Assembly: GCA_964501105.1 (NCBI GenBank)
Contig: CAZCRG010000001.1
Location: 1-60,397, forward strand
Reading direction: 5' to 3'
DNA length: 60,397 nt
Source of the DNA: BMS3B sp964501105
GTDB lineage: Archaea > Hydrothermarchaeota > Hydrothermarchaeia > Hydrothermarchaeales > BMS3B
The position numbers and the translations under genes were made by a program. Below, in pieces: positions 15,412 through 24,199 of the stretch; positions within the stretch are counted from its first letter, which is position 1; the number at the start of each line of letters is the position of its first letter. The notes beneath the pieces are model-generated. The model saw only the letters and a list, made by a program, of their open reading frames with translations, was not told the origin of the DNA and did not search any database.

Positions 15412-15975
15412 ATGGGGAATAGGCTTCAGAGGTTGCTGGTTTTGTTTATTTTGCCTTCAAGTCTTGTTCTCTGCTATTTTATAATTTCCCAGGGGCTTGA
15501 GACAGGCGAGGTAGGCATGAAGGCTGTAGAAGACTACTTCTCCTTTTATACTGAACCCTACTACAATATGAGATTTATGGCAGCTCTTTCTGTTGCTTCC
15601 ACCAGAGGTAATGCAGCAGTGGAGGAGCTCAACTCCGCCATGGAGAATTTCAATAGTGGCAATATTGCCATGGCTTCTAAGAATATTGAGAATGCCCAGT
15701 TCTATATCTCAGAATTTGAGAAGGCCCTACCGAAAGTTGAAGAAGAGGTCTACAACAAAGAAAGCAGGCTGGCATACAACTCCCTTAAAGGAATGCTCGA
15801 AGCTCAAAAAGACATGCTATTTTATCTCAAGGAGGGATTGGACAAAGCTGCCCTTGGTGAAGATTACAATGAAGAGATGAATATGTACAACAGGGCAGCC
15901 ATGCGCTACGATGCTCATGCAAGAGCTCTATTTGAATTTCAGAAGAAGACCACTGGTGTAGTTGCTGCCGGGTAG
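15412..15975 (+). CDS. Secreted or membrane-anchored helical protein, unknown
   Basis: Unrecognised 187-residue protein. One N-terminal hydrophobic helix (about residues 8-26) acts as a signal anchor. The rest is predicted to be mostly helical and rich in Ala, Glu and Asn, with pieces such as NAAVEELNSAMENFNSGNIAMASKN, and no Cys beyond the anchor. It is likely an extracytoplasmic helical bundle, perhaps a sensor-like domain. A TATA-like CTTTATATC at about 15382-15390 suggests its own promoter and a nearly leaderless message. It precedes srp54 by 44 bp. Confidence 0.7.
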   Translation: MGNRLQRLLVLFILPSSLVLCYFIISQGLETGEVGMKAVEDYFSFYTEPYYNMRFMAALSVASTRGNAAVEELNSAMENFNSGNIAMASKNIENAQFYISEFEKALPKVEEEVYNKESRLAYNSLKGMLEAQKDMLFYLKEGLDKAALGEDYNEEMNMYNRAAMRYDAHARALFEFQKKTTGVVAAG

Positions 15976-16019
15976 TATAGGTAGTATTTATTTATAATGG
16001 GAAAGCGCCACTATAAAAT

Positions 16020-17348
16020 ATGGCCTTAGACAAGCTGGGAGAGAGTTTAAGCGGTGTTCTCAGAAAGATTTCGAGAGCTGGAATAGTTGATGAAAGACTT
16101 GTTAAGGAGATAGTCAAGGATATCCAGAGAGCCCTCCTCAGCGCTGACGTAAATGTCAAGCTGGTAATGCAGATTTCAAAAAGAATACAGGAGAGGGCAC
16201 TTAAAGAGAAGCCCAAGCCGGGGCTCGGGAGGAAGGAACATGTAATAACCATTCTTTATGAAGAGCTTTCAAATCTTCTTGGGCCAAGTGGAAGATACTC
16301 CCTGCCCAATAAAGCGAGAATACTCATGGTAGGTCTTCAGGGTTCAGGTAAGACCACAACAACTGTAAAACTTGCCAGGTATTTTTCAAAGCGAGGATTA
16401 AGCACCTCCATAATAGCTGCCGATACTTACAGGCCAGCGGCCTATGAGCAGCTTGTTCAGCTGGCAGAGCCCTTTAAAATAAAGGTTTATGGAGAGCCTG
16501 AAAATAAGAATGCTCTCGAAATTGTGAAGCACGGCCTTGAAGAGCTCAAGACAAGTATTGTTATCCTGGACACTGCAGGAAGGCACAGAAGCGAGGAGGA
16601 GCTCTTTGAGGAAATGAGGGCCATCAATGAGATCTTTAAACCCGACGAGAAGTTTCTTGTTATAGACTCCAATATAGGACAGCAGGCAGGTGCCCAGGCT
16701 AAAGCCTTTCATGAAGCTATAGGCATAACTGGTGTTATTCTTACAAAACTTGACGGTTCAGCAAAAGGTGGAGGAGCACTGAGTGCTGTGGCAGAGACTG
16801 GAGCACCTGTGCGCTTCATAGGCGTCGGGGAGAGAGTTGACGACCTGGAAGAGTTCAATCCAGAGCGCTTTATTTCAAGGCTTCTGGGCATGGGAGACCT
16901 TCAGACTCTGCTGGAGAGAGCAAAGGAAGCCATGGACGAGAAGAAAGCCAGAGATATCCTCAAGGGAGATTTTACTCTTGACGACCTCTACGACCAGCTT
17001 CTCAGTATAAGGAAGATGGGGCCTTTAAGCTCTGTGCTCAGCATGATCCCGGGCCTGGGAATGTCTCTGCCCAAGGAAACCTCAAGTATGACAGAGGAGA
17101 AGTTCAAGAGGTTCTTAATTATTATGGACTCCATGACAAAACAGGAGAGGCTCCAGCCAAAGATTATCAACGCCTCAAGAATGAAGAGAATTGCTCGAGG
17201 CTCTGGCTCAAGGCTTGAGGATGTGAAGGAACTCATGAACTACTACAACCTGATGCAGAAAGCCTTCAAGGGCTTCAAAAAGGGAAGGCTGAAGAGGGGC
17301 TTCTCTCCAGGAGCTCTTGCTAAGATGATGAGAGGTATGAAGTTCTGA
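16020..17348 (+). CDS. srp54: Signal recognition particle protein SRP54
   Basis: GTPase that binds 7S RNA and signal peptides and targets ribosomes to the membrane with FtsY. An N domain occupies about residues 1-85. The G domain has G1 GLQGSGKTTTT (about 105-115), DTYRPAA, DTAGR and TKLDGSAKGGG. The Met-rich M domain begins near 295, with MIPGLGMSLP and the RNA-binding RMKRIARGSGS. Length of 442 residues is normal for archaea. The gene is followed by a zinc-finger protein 31 bp downstream. Confidence 0.97.
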   Translation: MALDKLGESLSGVLRKISRAGIVDERLVKEIVKDIQRALLSADVNVKLVMQISKRIQERALKEKPKPGLGRKEHVITILYEELSNLLGPSGRYSLPNKARILMVGLQGSGKTTTTVKLARYFSKRGLSTSIIAADTYRPAAYEQLVQLAEPFKIKVYGEPENKNALEIVKHGLEELKTSIVILDTAGRHRSEEELFEEMRAINEIFKPDEKFLVIDSNIGQQAGAQAKAFHEAIGITGVILTKLDGSAKGGGALSAVAETGAPVRFIGVGERVDDLEEFNPERFISRLLGMGDLQTLLERAKEAMDEKKARDILKGDFTLDDLYDQLLSIRKMGPLSSVLSMIPGLGMSLPKETSSMTEEKFKRFLIIMDSMTKQERLQPKIINASRMKRIARGSGSRLEDVKELMNYYNLMQKAFKGFKKGRLKRGFSPGALAKMMRGMKF

Positions 17349-17379
17349 GGGATATAATTTTACTCTATGGAGTTATAAA

Positions 17380-17622
17380 ATGCGCCACTATAGAAAAGGT
17401 TTCTGGATGCAACCCGGAAAGGACTACCAGTGTGCCTTCTGCGGTGTCAAGTTTGGAACAAGTTATGTTAAATTTATAAGAAGCTGCCCCTCCTGCCATA
17501 AGGAATTTTTTTCATTTATTGAATTGGATAAGGAGATTGCCTGCTTCCACAGGAATGAAATGGTTAATGAGGAGCTCTGCCACTTCTGCAAACTTCGCTT
17601 AGAAGGACTCTGCGAAGAGTAA
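17380..17622 (+). CDS. Small double zinc-binding protein
   Basis: Unrecognised 80-residue protein with two cysteine-based metal sites. The first is CAFC...CPSC at about residues 19-39, a zinc-ribbon-like pattern with knuckles CxxC separated by 14 residues. The second is CFHRNEMVNEELCHFC (about 56-71) followed by a final CEE. Such small zinc proteins often bind RNA, DNA or a protein partner. It lies between srp54 and an HTH regulator, all on the plus strand. An alternative start at ATG 17407 would remove nine residues. Confidence 0.72.
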   Translation: MRHYRKGFWMQPGKDYQCAFCGVKFGTSYVKFIRSCPSCHKEFFSFIELDKEIACFHRNEMVNEELCHFCKLRLEGLCEE

Positions 17623-17657
17623 GTTTTCTTTAGTTAGGTAAAGTTTTATTTAGTGCT

Positions 17658-18404
17658 ATGAAACCTGCTGGTACCAAATTCAGAGTACTTGCTGAGATTG
17701 CACTAAGGCAGCCCAAGGTTAAGCAGGCAGAGGTTGCTGAAGCTCTGAGCATAACTCCCCAGGCGGCCTCAGATTTCTTCAGAAAACTCTCTGAAGAAGG
17801 ATTAATAAAAGGCTCTCAGGGCAGCTACAGTGTGACAGAGGAGGGTCTTGAGCTCCTTATTTCTGGTGCCAGAGAGCTTCTTGCCCTTTCAAGAGAACTT
17901 CTTGAGGAGGTCGAGAGTAGAGTCAAAGTAATTACAGCCATAGCAGAGGAAAGAGTTGAAAAAGGACAGAGAGTAGCTATTGAGATGAGAAAGGGACTCC
18001 TTTATGCCAGAAGAGAAGATGGGGCTTCTGGAATTGCAGTTATAAATGCAGAGAAAGGAGAAGACCTGGGAGTAAAGCTCCTGGAGGGTAAGCTCTCCCC
18101 CGGCAGAGGGAAGATAAGGATAGTGAGAGTTCCCCCCATAGAAAGGGGTGGGAGCAGAAAAGCAGATCTTGAGCTGTTAAAGCAGCTCGCCAAAAAAAGT
18201 GATTTTGTTGCTGCTCTTGGCATAGAAGCTCTTGTCGCTCTGAAAAAAGCGGAAATTAAAGCAGAAGCTTTCTTTGGCTCCGCCTGCGCAGCCCTTGAAG
18301 CTGCTCAGCATGGATGCAGTGTGCTCATTGCTGCTGTTGAGGATGAGCTTTTTCTCCTTATGGAAAAAGTTGAGAGGAGTAATGTAGAGTACAGGATTTA
18401 CTGA
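17658..18404 (+). CDS. HTH transcriptional regulator with effector-like domain
   Basis: A 248-residue regulator. The N-terminal 70 residues form a winged helix (VKQAEVAEALSITPQAASDFFRKLSEEGLI, then a YSVTEEGLELL wing). A Glu-rich linker follows (about 72-98). The C-terminal 150 residues are alpha/beta, with IAVINAEKGEDLGVKLL, KIRIVRVPP and a FFGSACAALEAAQHGCSVL segment, suggesting small-molecule binding. Archaeal proteins of this layout are annotated only as predicted regulators. Its targets are unknown; it is followed by the convergent dapB gene 15 bp away. Confidence 0.82.
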   Translation: MKPAGTKFRVLAEIALRQPKVKQAEVAEALSITPQAASDFFRKLSEEGLIKGSQGSYSVTEEGLELLISGARELLALSRELLEEVESRVKVITAIAEERVEKGQRVAIEMRKGLLYARREDGASGIAVINAEKGEDLGVKLLEGKLSPGRGKIRIVRVPPIERGGSRKADLELLKQLAKKSDFVAALGIEALVALKKAEIKAEAFFGSACAALEAAQHGCSVLIAAVEDELFLLMEKVERSNVEYRIY

Positions 18405-18419
18405 TTTGGATAATCGATA

Positions 18420-19241
18420 TTAAAGCCCCAGAACATCAAAGGTGGAGTAAATCCTGCCCTTCTCTGCCTTCACCACAAAAAGAGCAGCCTTGAGAGCACC
18501 ATTCACAAAAGCCTGCCTGGAATGGGCACGGTGAACAAGCTCAATCCTCTCACCATCGCCAGCAAAAATTACAATATGGTCGCCAACCACATCTCCAGCT
18601 CTCACAGCATGAAAACCTATCTCCTCTCTGCTTCTCTCCCCTGGCCTTCCCTGTCTTCCAAAGATGCTAACTTCATTTAAATCCCTGCCCAGAGCTTTTG
18701 CTATTAGCTCTCCAGCTTTAAGTGCAGTACCGGATGGCGCATCCTTCTTGTGCCTGTGGTGAATCTCAATAATCTCGACATCATAGCTCTCGCCAAGAGT
18801 CTTTGCTATATCCTGGGCTATTTTGAAGAAGACATTGACGCCTGTGGCCATATTTGGAGAAAGCACAAGGGCAATTTCACCACTTTCAACAGCTTTCTCA
18901 ATTTCTTTTAGCTGCTCTTTTGAAAAGCCGGTGGTGCCAATAACAAGGTCAACCTTAGCAGTAGCACAGGCTTCCACTGCTTTTACGCTTGCTTCCGGGG
19001 CTGTAAAATCTATCAGCACTTCAGCTTTGCTCTCCCTGAGTACTTTCTCCATATCCTCAGAGGAGCTTAATGCAACCCCAAGCTTACCAGCACCAAGAAC
19101 TTCGCCCACATCCCTGCCTATCTCACTCCTGCCAGGGGCCTCAAAGGCTGCAACCACATCAAAATCATCACTTTCCAGAGCAGTTTTTAATATTCCTGAG
19201 CCCATTCTTCCCAGGGCGCCTGAAACAGCCAGCCTCACCAT
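18420..19241 (-). CDS. dapB: 4-hydroxy-tetrahydrodipicolinate reductase
   Basis: NAD(P)H-dependent reductase in the diaminopimelate route to lysine. The Rossmann motif SGALGRMGSG is at residues 7-16, GTTGF near 103, the catalytic His-His pair in EIHHRHKKDAPSGTA near 159, and the GERSREEIGFHAVRAGDVVG segment. The 273-residue length is normal. It begins 4 bp after dapA, and both follow rps17e. The order rps17e-dapA-dapB implies co-transcription of a ribosomal protein with lysine synthesis. The rest of the dap pathway is not in the window. Confidence 0.96.
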   Translation of the reverse strand: MVRLAVSGALGRMGSGILKTALESDDFDVVAAFEAPGRSEIGRDVGEVLGAGKLGVALSSSEDMEKVLRESKAEVLIDFTAPEASVKAVEACATAKVDLVIGTTGFSKEQLKEIEKAVESGEIALVLSPNMATGVNVFFKIAQDIAKTLGESYDVEIIEIHHRHKKDAPSGTALKAGELIAKALGRDLNEVSIFGRQGRPGERSREEIGFHAVRAGDVVGDHIVIFAGDGERIELVHRAHSRQAFVNGALKAALFVVKAEKGRIYSTFDVLGL

Positions 19242-19245
19242 ACTA

Positions 19246-20130
19246 TCACAGCAGACTCAATTTCTCAAGCATCTCTTTAATTCTTTCCCTCTTCTCCGCT
19301 GTTGTCTCACAGAGAGGTAAGCGAAAGCCGCCTGCTGGCATACCCAGGAGGTTCATGGCCTCCTTCACAGGCACAGGGTTGGTATCTATAAAGAGCACTT
19401 TGAAGAAGTCTTCAAGAGCCTTATGCTCCTTTTCCATGGCCTCAAAGTTATTATTCAATCCCAGCTCAACAAACTTCTGCATCCTCCCGGGTATAACATT
19501 GGAGGCTACACTAACAACTCCCTTTGCATTGTAGCTCTTCATCATTTCATAGGTGTCTGAATCATTACCTGAGAGGAGTATAAAATCACTGCCACAGAGT
19601 TCTCTAATCTTCTCCCAGACCTCAGGTTTTCCTGTTGCTTCCTTAACTCCAACAATGTGAGAATACTCTTCACTCAACCTTGCCATAGTCTCAGGAGAAA
19701 TCTCAAGGGCACTCCTGCCCGGGATATTGTAGAGGATAATGGGAATTTCCACAGCCTCAGCTATGGCAGAGAAATGCCTGAATAGCCCCTCCTGGGAAGG
19801 CTTATTGTAGTAGGGGCATACCTGAAGGCTTGCATGAGCACCAGCATCTTCGGCATGCTTTGTCATCTCAATTGCTTCCCAGGTGGAGTTGGAACCTGTG
19901 CCTGCAATAACCTTACTTTCTGCCTTCTCTATGGTAACCTCAATTACCCTGTTGTGCTCCTCATGGCTCAGAACAGGGCTCTCGCCTGTGGTGCCGCAGG
20001 CAACTATTCCAGCCACTCTGCCAGAGTTCTGAATCTCAATAAGCCTGGAATAAGCTTCATAGTCTACTTCAGGCTTAATACCAGAGCTCTTAAAGGGGGT
20101 AACAATTGCAGTAAAGCAGCCTTCAAACAT
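19246..20130 (-). CDS. dapA: 4-hydroxy-tetrahydrodipicolinate synthase
   Basis: Class I aldolase condensing pyruvate with aspartate semialdehyde at the entry to lysine synthesis. The pyruvate-binding CGTTGES motif is near residue 46. The Tyr of the proton relay is in ILYNIPGRS, and the Schiff-base Lys in VGVKEATGK (about residue 162). The GNDSDT motif follows. Length of 294 residues is typical. The ATG lies 1 bp after the stop of rps17e, and dapB follows by 4 bp. A feedback lysine site cannot be judged from sequence alone. Confidence 0.96.
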   Translation of the reverse strand: MFEGCFTAIVTPFKSSGIKPEVDYEAYSRLIEIQNSGRVAGIVACGTTGESPVLSHEEHNRVIEVTIEKAESKVIAGTGSNSTWEAIEMTKHAEDAGAHASLQVCPYYNKPSQEGLFRHFSAIAEAVEIPIILYNIPGRSALEISPETMARLSEEYSHIVGVKEATGKPEVWEKIRELCGSDFILLSGNDSDTYEMMKSYNAKGVVSVASNVIPGRMQKFVELGLNNNFEAMEKEHKALEDFFKVLFIDTNPVPVKEAMNLLGMPAGGFRLPLCETTAEKRERIKEMLEKLSLL

Positions 20131-20131
20131 A

Positions 20132-20332
20132 CTATCCTGCCACGTAAGACTTCTTCTTCACAAGCCTTGTTACATAGCCAGCAATCCTATTCCTAACAAT
20201 ATTGCCCTCTACATCAAGGACCTTCTCTATAAACTCTCTATTCTTCTTAAAGTCATCTGTGAGGTACTTTGAGTACTTCTTCACAATGGCAATGGATGCT
20301 CGCTTTATATCCTTCTGTCTTATTCTTCCTAT
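20132..20332 (-). CDS. rps17e: Ribosomal protein S17e, apparently with an ATA start codon
   Basis: Small-subunit ribosomal protein of archaea and eukaryotes, 66 residues including the start. Translation of the minus strand gives GRIRQKDIKRAS near the N-terminus and VRNRIAGYVTRLVKKKS near the C-terminus, both characteristic of S17e. The codon in place of Met is ATA (20330-20332). An in-frame stop lies 30 bp upstream with no ATG, GTG or TTG between. A full AGGAGGTGAG ribosome binding site sits 3 bases before the ATA, with the same AGGTGA-to-start spacing as rps12. The gene ends 1 bp before dapA. Confidence 0.88.
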   Translation of the reverse strand: MGRIRQKDIKRASIAIVKKYSKYLTDDFKKNREFIEKVLDVEGNIVRNRIAGYVTRLVKKKSYVAG

Positions 20333-20426
20333 ATTCTCACCTCCTGAACCTTCTCTAAACTACATGAGGTTAACTTTAAAAACCATAACATCTGCTTATA
20401 TTTAAATTTTCTTATGGAGGTGCCCT

Positions 20427-21332
20427 ATGAGAAAAGTTGTAGTTGTCGGTCTGGCCGTGTTCGTCTTTGTAGTAGTTATCTCTCTAATTGGAGCCTTTCT
20501 CATCTCCAGCAAAGCCTCCTCTATAGGTGGAGGCAATAAAGTTGCAGTAATAAGTATAGAGGGCACAATACAGATGTCTTCGCCTGACGGAAGCTTCGTT
20601 TCAACTGAAGCCACAACTCCCAAAGATTTTAAGAATAAAATTGAACAGGCTTTAAAAGACGACTCTGTTAAAGCTATAGTATTATATATCAACTCCCCCG
20701 GGGGCAGTGTGGTTGCCAGTGAGGAGATAAGTGCTGCCATTAAAAAGGCAAAAAAGGAGAAGCCTGTCGTAGCCTGGTTAGGCGAAATTGCAACCTCTGG
20801 CGGCTACTTTGTTGCCAGTGCCTCTGACTACATTGTAGCAGACCCTGCAAGCATCACTGGTAGTATTGGTGTAATTTCAATATTCCCAGAGTATTCAAGG
20901 CTTTTTGAGAAGATTGGGTTGAATATGACAGTTATCAAAGCTGGGAAGTATAAGGATTTCAGCACAGGCTTCAGACCTCTCACTGAGGAGGAGAAGGCAA
21001 TGATGGAGGAGCTTATCTATGAAACCTATGAGCTCTTTATAAAGGAAGTCTCAGAGAACAGAAATCTCAGCGAGGACTATGTTAAAAGTGTGGCTGAAGG
21101 AAGAATCTACTCAGGAAACAAGGCTGTGGAGCTAAAGCTTGCCGATGAAGTGGGCAGCTTTGACGACGCTGTGAAGAAGGCTGCTGAGATGGCTGGTATA
21201 GAGGGCGAACCTCAGATTGTAACCTACGAAAGGCCAAGCTTCCTCAGGGAAATCCTCTGGGGCTCCTTTGAAAGCTTTGGCTACGGTCTTGCGAGAGGCA
21301 TGGTAGAGACAAAGGGAGAGGTAAGGTTCTGA
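20427..21332 (+). CDS. sppA: Signal peptide peptidase SppA
   Basis: Membrane-anchored serine protease of the ClpP-like S49 family that degrades cleaved signal peptides or other membrane peptides. One helix (about residues 5-27) anchors it, with the catalytic part outside. The Ser-Lys dyad is visible as Ser124 in ATSGGYFVA and Lys176 in GKYKDFS; the 52-residue spacing matches characterised archaeal SppA. INSPGGSV forms the oxyanion region. The 301-residue short form is usual in archaea. GGAGGTG at 20416-20422 supports the ATG at 20427. The next gene starts 1 bp after the stop. Confidence 0.94.
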   Translation: MRKVVVVGLAVFVFVVVISLIGAFLISSKASSIGGGNKVAVISIEGTIQMSSPDGSFVSTEATTPKDFKNKIEQALKDDSVKAIVLYINSPGGSVVASEEISAAIKKAKKEKPVVAWLGEIATSGGYFVASASDYIVADPASITGSIGVISIFPEYSRLFEKIGLNMTVIKAGKYKDFSTGFRPLTEEEKAMMEELIYETYELFIKEVSENRNLSEDYVKSVAEGRIYSGNKAVELKLADEVGSFDDAVKKAAEMAGIEGEPQIVTYERPSFLREILWGSFESFGYGLARGMVETKGEVRF

Positions 21333-21333
21333 T

Positions 21334-22320
21334 ATGCTAATGTATGCCCTCCCAAAGGATGAAGCTCTTGAGAAGATTAAAGGTTATTTTTCTCTTGATA
21401 GAGAGTTTCTAGAGGAGCTATTTCTCGCCACTGCCCAGGATGTGGTAATGGAGATTCCAGAAGAGGCTCTGGAAGAGCTGAAGAGAAATGTGGAACTCTG
21501 GCTTCAGGGTTATGCTGTTCCCCTTGAGGTTCTTGAAGAAGCCAAGAGAATTAAAGAGGGAAACCCCTTTATATCTGAACTTAAGGATGCCTTTAAAGTT
21601 GTAATCCCCGGAGAGGATCTGACAGCTGAGCCAGATGCCAACTACAACTTTTCAAAGCACTTCTCTGAGCTTGTGGAAGGCAATGTTGTGCTTGACCTTG
21701 CTTCAGGCTTCGGCTGGATTCCAGTTTTTCTGAGTAGAAAAAAGAGAGTCCTTGCTCTCGACTATTCCTACAACAACAGAATAATCTACGAAGAGGACAG
21801 GATTTATATAGAGGGCACCACCATTGAGCTCTTCCCTGGCTATCCTGAGGGGAGAGCCTTCCTGAGGGAGAAAAAACTTGAGATTTATGCAGATTTTGCT
21901 GAGCTTTTCTGGGAAGCTCAGGATGCAAAGCTTGAGAATATTGTTATACTTCAGGGAGATGCCAAGAATCTTAAAGAAGCTCTAAGTATTAAAGAGAATA
22001 AGAAAATTCCCCTCAGGGAAGAAGAAATAAAGGCAGTAACCTGCTTCTTTGGATTAAACCACATAGGCAGAGGCTGGGAGAAGGTTGTTAAGGAGGTTTA
22101 CTCACTCCTGAAGGAAGGTGGAAAAGCCTACTTTGCCCTCTATTCTGAGCACCTTGAGAAATTTCCCCTGAAGGGCTTTTACGACTGGACTGAAGCTCTT
22201 GAAATAGAGATTATTCCTCTGAAGAACTTCCTTTCAGAAGCAGAGAGAGCTGGCTTTTCAGCAGAAGTTGTTGAGCATCCCAGAGAGGATCTCTACAGTA
22301 TTGTGGTGCTGGAGAAATAG
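21334..22320 (+). CDS. SAM-dependent methyltransferase-like protein
   Basis: A 328-residue protein whose central part has a class I methyltransferase fold. Motif I is NVVLDLASGFGWIPVFLS (about residues 119-136), an acidic ALDYSYNN follows, and post-motifs include LLKEGGKAYFALYSEH. The first 110 residues are helical and unfamiliar. An insertion of about 60 residues between motifs I and II may form a substrate cap. The substrate is unknown. The ATG is 1 bp after sppA, and an in-frame ATG at 21340 is an alternative. Co-transcription with sppA is likely. Confidence 0.75.
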   Translation: MLMYALPKDEALEKIKGYFSLDREFLEELFLATAQDVVMEIPEEALEELKRNVELWLQGYAVPLEVLEEAKRIKEGNPFISELKDAFKVVIPGEDLTAEPDANYNFSKHFSELVEGNVVLDLASGFGWIPVFLSRKKRVLALDYSYNNRIIYEEDRIYIEGTTIELFPGYPEGRAFLREKKLEIYADFAELFWEAQDAKLENIVILQGDAKNLKEALSIKENKKIPLREEEIKAVTCFFGLNHIGRGWEKVVKEVYSLLKEGGKAYFALYSEHLEKFPLKGFYDWTEALEIEIIPLKNFLSEAERAGFSAEVVEHPREDLYSIVVLEK

Positions 22321-22462
22321 AATAAACTTCTCATTTACAGAGTGGGTGCTGAGACAATAGCGAGAAGCATGAAGATAGAACAGTCGGAAGCACATAATAG
22401 AAAAATATTTTATGTTGTTGATAGCCTGAAATAAGAAGGACGGCTTTTGAGAGGTATCAAAA

Positions 22463-24178
22463 TTGAAGAGGATAAAAATAACCGACACAACCTTCAGAGA
22501 TGCTCACCAGAGCCTTGCTGCAACTAGAATGCGCACAAGGCATATGATACCAATTATTGAGAAGATGGACGAGGTGGGCTTCTTTTCCCTCGAGGTATGG
22601 GGTGGTGCAACTTTTGATGCCTGCATAAGATATCTCAATGAAGATCCCTGGGAGAGAATAAGAATTTTCAAAAAGTACCTGAAGAATACACCAACCCAGA
22701 TGCTTCTCCGAGGCCAGAATCTTGTGGGTTATAAGCACTACAGCGATGATATTGTTGAAAAGTTTATTGAGAAGTCCTTTGAAAATGGTGTTGATATCTT
22801 CAGAATCTTTGATGCTCTCAATGATATAAGAAATATGGAATTTTCCATAAAGGTTGCCAAGCGCATTGGTGCTCATGTTCAGGGCACAATCTGCTACACC
22901 ATATCACCTGTTCATACTATTGACAAGTTTGTGGAGATGGCAAAGCAGCTGGAGCAGCTTGAATGCGACTCTCTCTGTATAAAGGATATGGCTGGTTTAA
23001 TCACGCCAAATGCTGCCTATGAGCTTGTAAAGGCTCTGAAAAAAGAGATTTCCATACCAATAGACCTACATTCTCACTGCACCTCTGGCATGGCGCCCAT
23101 CTCCTACTATGCTGCCGTTGAAGCTGGTGTTGATATACTTGATACTGCCATGTCACCCTTCTCCTGGGGAACCTCACAACCACCAACTGAGAGTATAGTT
23201 GCAGCTCTCGAAGGAACACCCTACGACACAGGCATAAAGCAGGAGAGTTTCAAGGGCATAACTGAGTTCTTCAGAGATGTGAGGAAGAAGTATTCTGCCA
23301 TAATAGATGAGATCTCCCAGATGATTGACACCAATGTTCTACTCTATCAAATTCCTGGCGGTATGCTCTCCAACCTGATATCCCAGCTCAAGGAGCAGAA
23401 TGCTCTTGACAAATTTGAGGAAGTGCTCAATGAGGTTCCCAGGGTAAGAGAAGAGCTGGGCTATCCACCTCTTGTTACTCCAACCTCTCAAATAGTGGGC
23501 ACCCAGGCTGTTATGAATGTTCTCATTGAAGAGCGCTATAAGGTGGTGTCCCAGGAGGTAAAGGACTATGTTAAAGGTCTCTATGGCAGACCTCCAGCAC
23601 CAATAAAGGATGATATTAAGGCAAAGATTATTGGCGATGAAGAACCAATAACCACAAGGCCTGCTGACTTACTCCAGCCCACGCTTCACCTCATGGAAGA
23701 AGAGGCAAGGAAGCTGGGAATTGTTAAGAAAGAGGAGGATATTTTAACCTATGCCCTTTACCCCTCTATAGCTCCAAGATTTCTGAAGGGTGAGCTCATA
23801 GAGGAGCCCCTGAAGCCTCCCAAAGAGGAAGAAAAGGAAGAGAAGGGCATACCCACTGAGTTCAAAGTTGAGGTTGACGGCGAAGAGTTCTTTGTCAAGG
23901 TCGAACCTCTTGGCGGTTTTGTTGATATAAGCGAGGCCAAGCCAAAGGAGAAGCCTAAAGAAGTTGAGGGAGGAATAGCCTCGCCCATGCAGGGTATGAT
24001 TGTCAAGCTCAAGGTGAAGGAAGGAGACAAAGTTAATAAGGGAGATGTAGTTGCTGTGCTTGAGGCAATGAAAATGCAGAATGATATAGTTGCCACTCAC
24101 GGGGGCGAGGTTAAGGAGATTTTTGTTTCTGAAGGGGACAATGTTGCTGCCGGCGATATTATAATGGCTGTGCAGTAA
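22463..24178 (+). CDS. pycB: Pyruvate carboxylase subunit B / oxaloacetate decarboxylase alpha-type protein
   Basis: Carboxyltransferase that moves CO2 between biotin and pyruvate/oxaloacetate. The TIM-barrel domain opens with ITDTTFRDAHQSLAATRMRT, and the metal-site motif is IDLHSHCTSGMA with a conserved CIKDMAG lysine. A conserved helical domain follows, then a Glu/Lys/Pro-rich linker (about 445-500), and a C-terminal biotinyl domain with EAMKMQ, Lys537 being the biotin site. The 571-residue length fits archaeal PycB. Translation appears to start at TTG 22463. The ATP-binding PycA subunit and the membrane subunits of a sodium pump are not adjacent, so the two functions cannot be separated here. 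Confidence 0.93.
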   Translation: MKRIKITDTTFRDAHQSLAATRMRTRHMIPIIEKMDEVGFFSLEVWGGATFDACIRYLNEDPWERIRIFKKYLKNTPTQMLLRGQNLVGYKHYSDDIVEKFIEKSFENGVDIFRIFDALNDIRNMEFSIKVAKRIGAHVQGTICYTISPVHTIDKFVEMAKQLEQLECDSLCIKDMAGLITPNAAYELVKALKKEISIPIDLHSHCTSGMAPISYYAAVEAGVDILDTAMSPFSWGTSQPPTESIVAALEGTPYDTGIKQESFKGITEFFRDVRKKYSAIIDEISQMIDTNVLLYQIPGGMLSNLISQLKEQNALDKFEEVLNEVPRVREELGYPPLVTPTSQIVGTQAVMNVLIEERYKVVSQEVKDYVKGLYGRPPAPIKDDIKAKIIGDEEPITTRPADLLQPTLHLMEEEARKLGIVKKEEDILTYALYPSIAPRFLKGELIEEPLKPPKEEEKEEKGIPTEFKVEVDGEEFFVKVEPLGGFVDISEAKPKEKPKEVEGGIASPMQGMIVKLKVKEGDKVNKGDVVAVLEAMKMQNDIVATHGGEVKEIFVSEGDNVAAGDIIMAVQ

Positions 24179-24199
24179 GCATTACAAAGAGCTAAAAAC

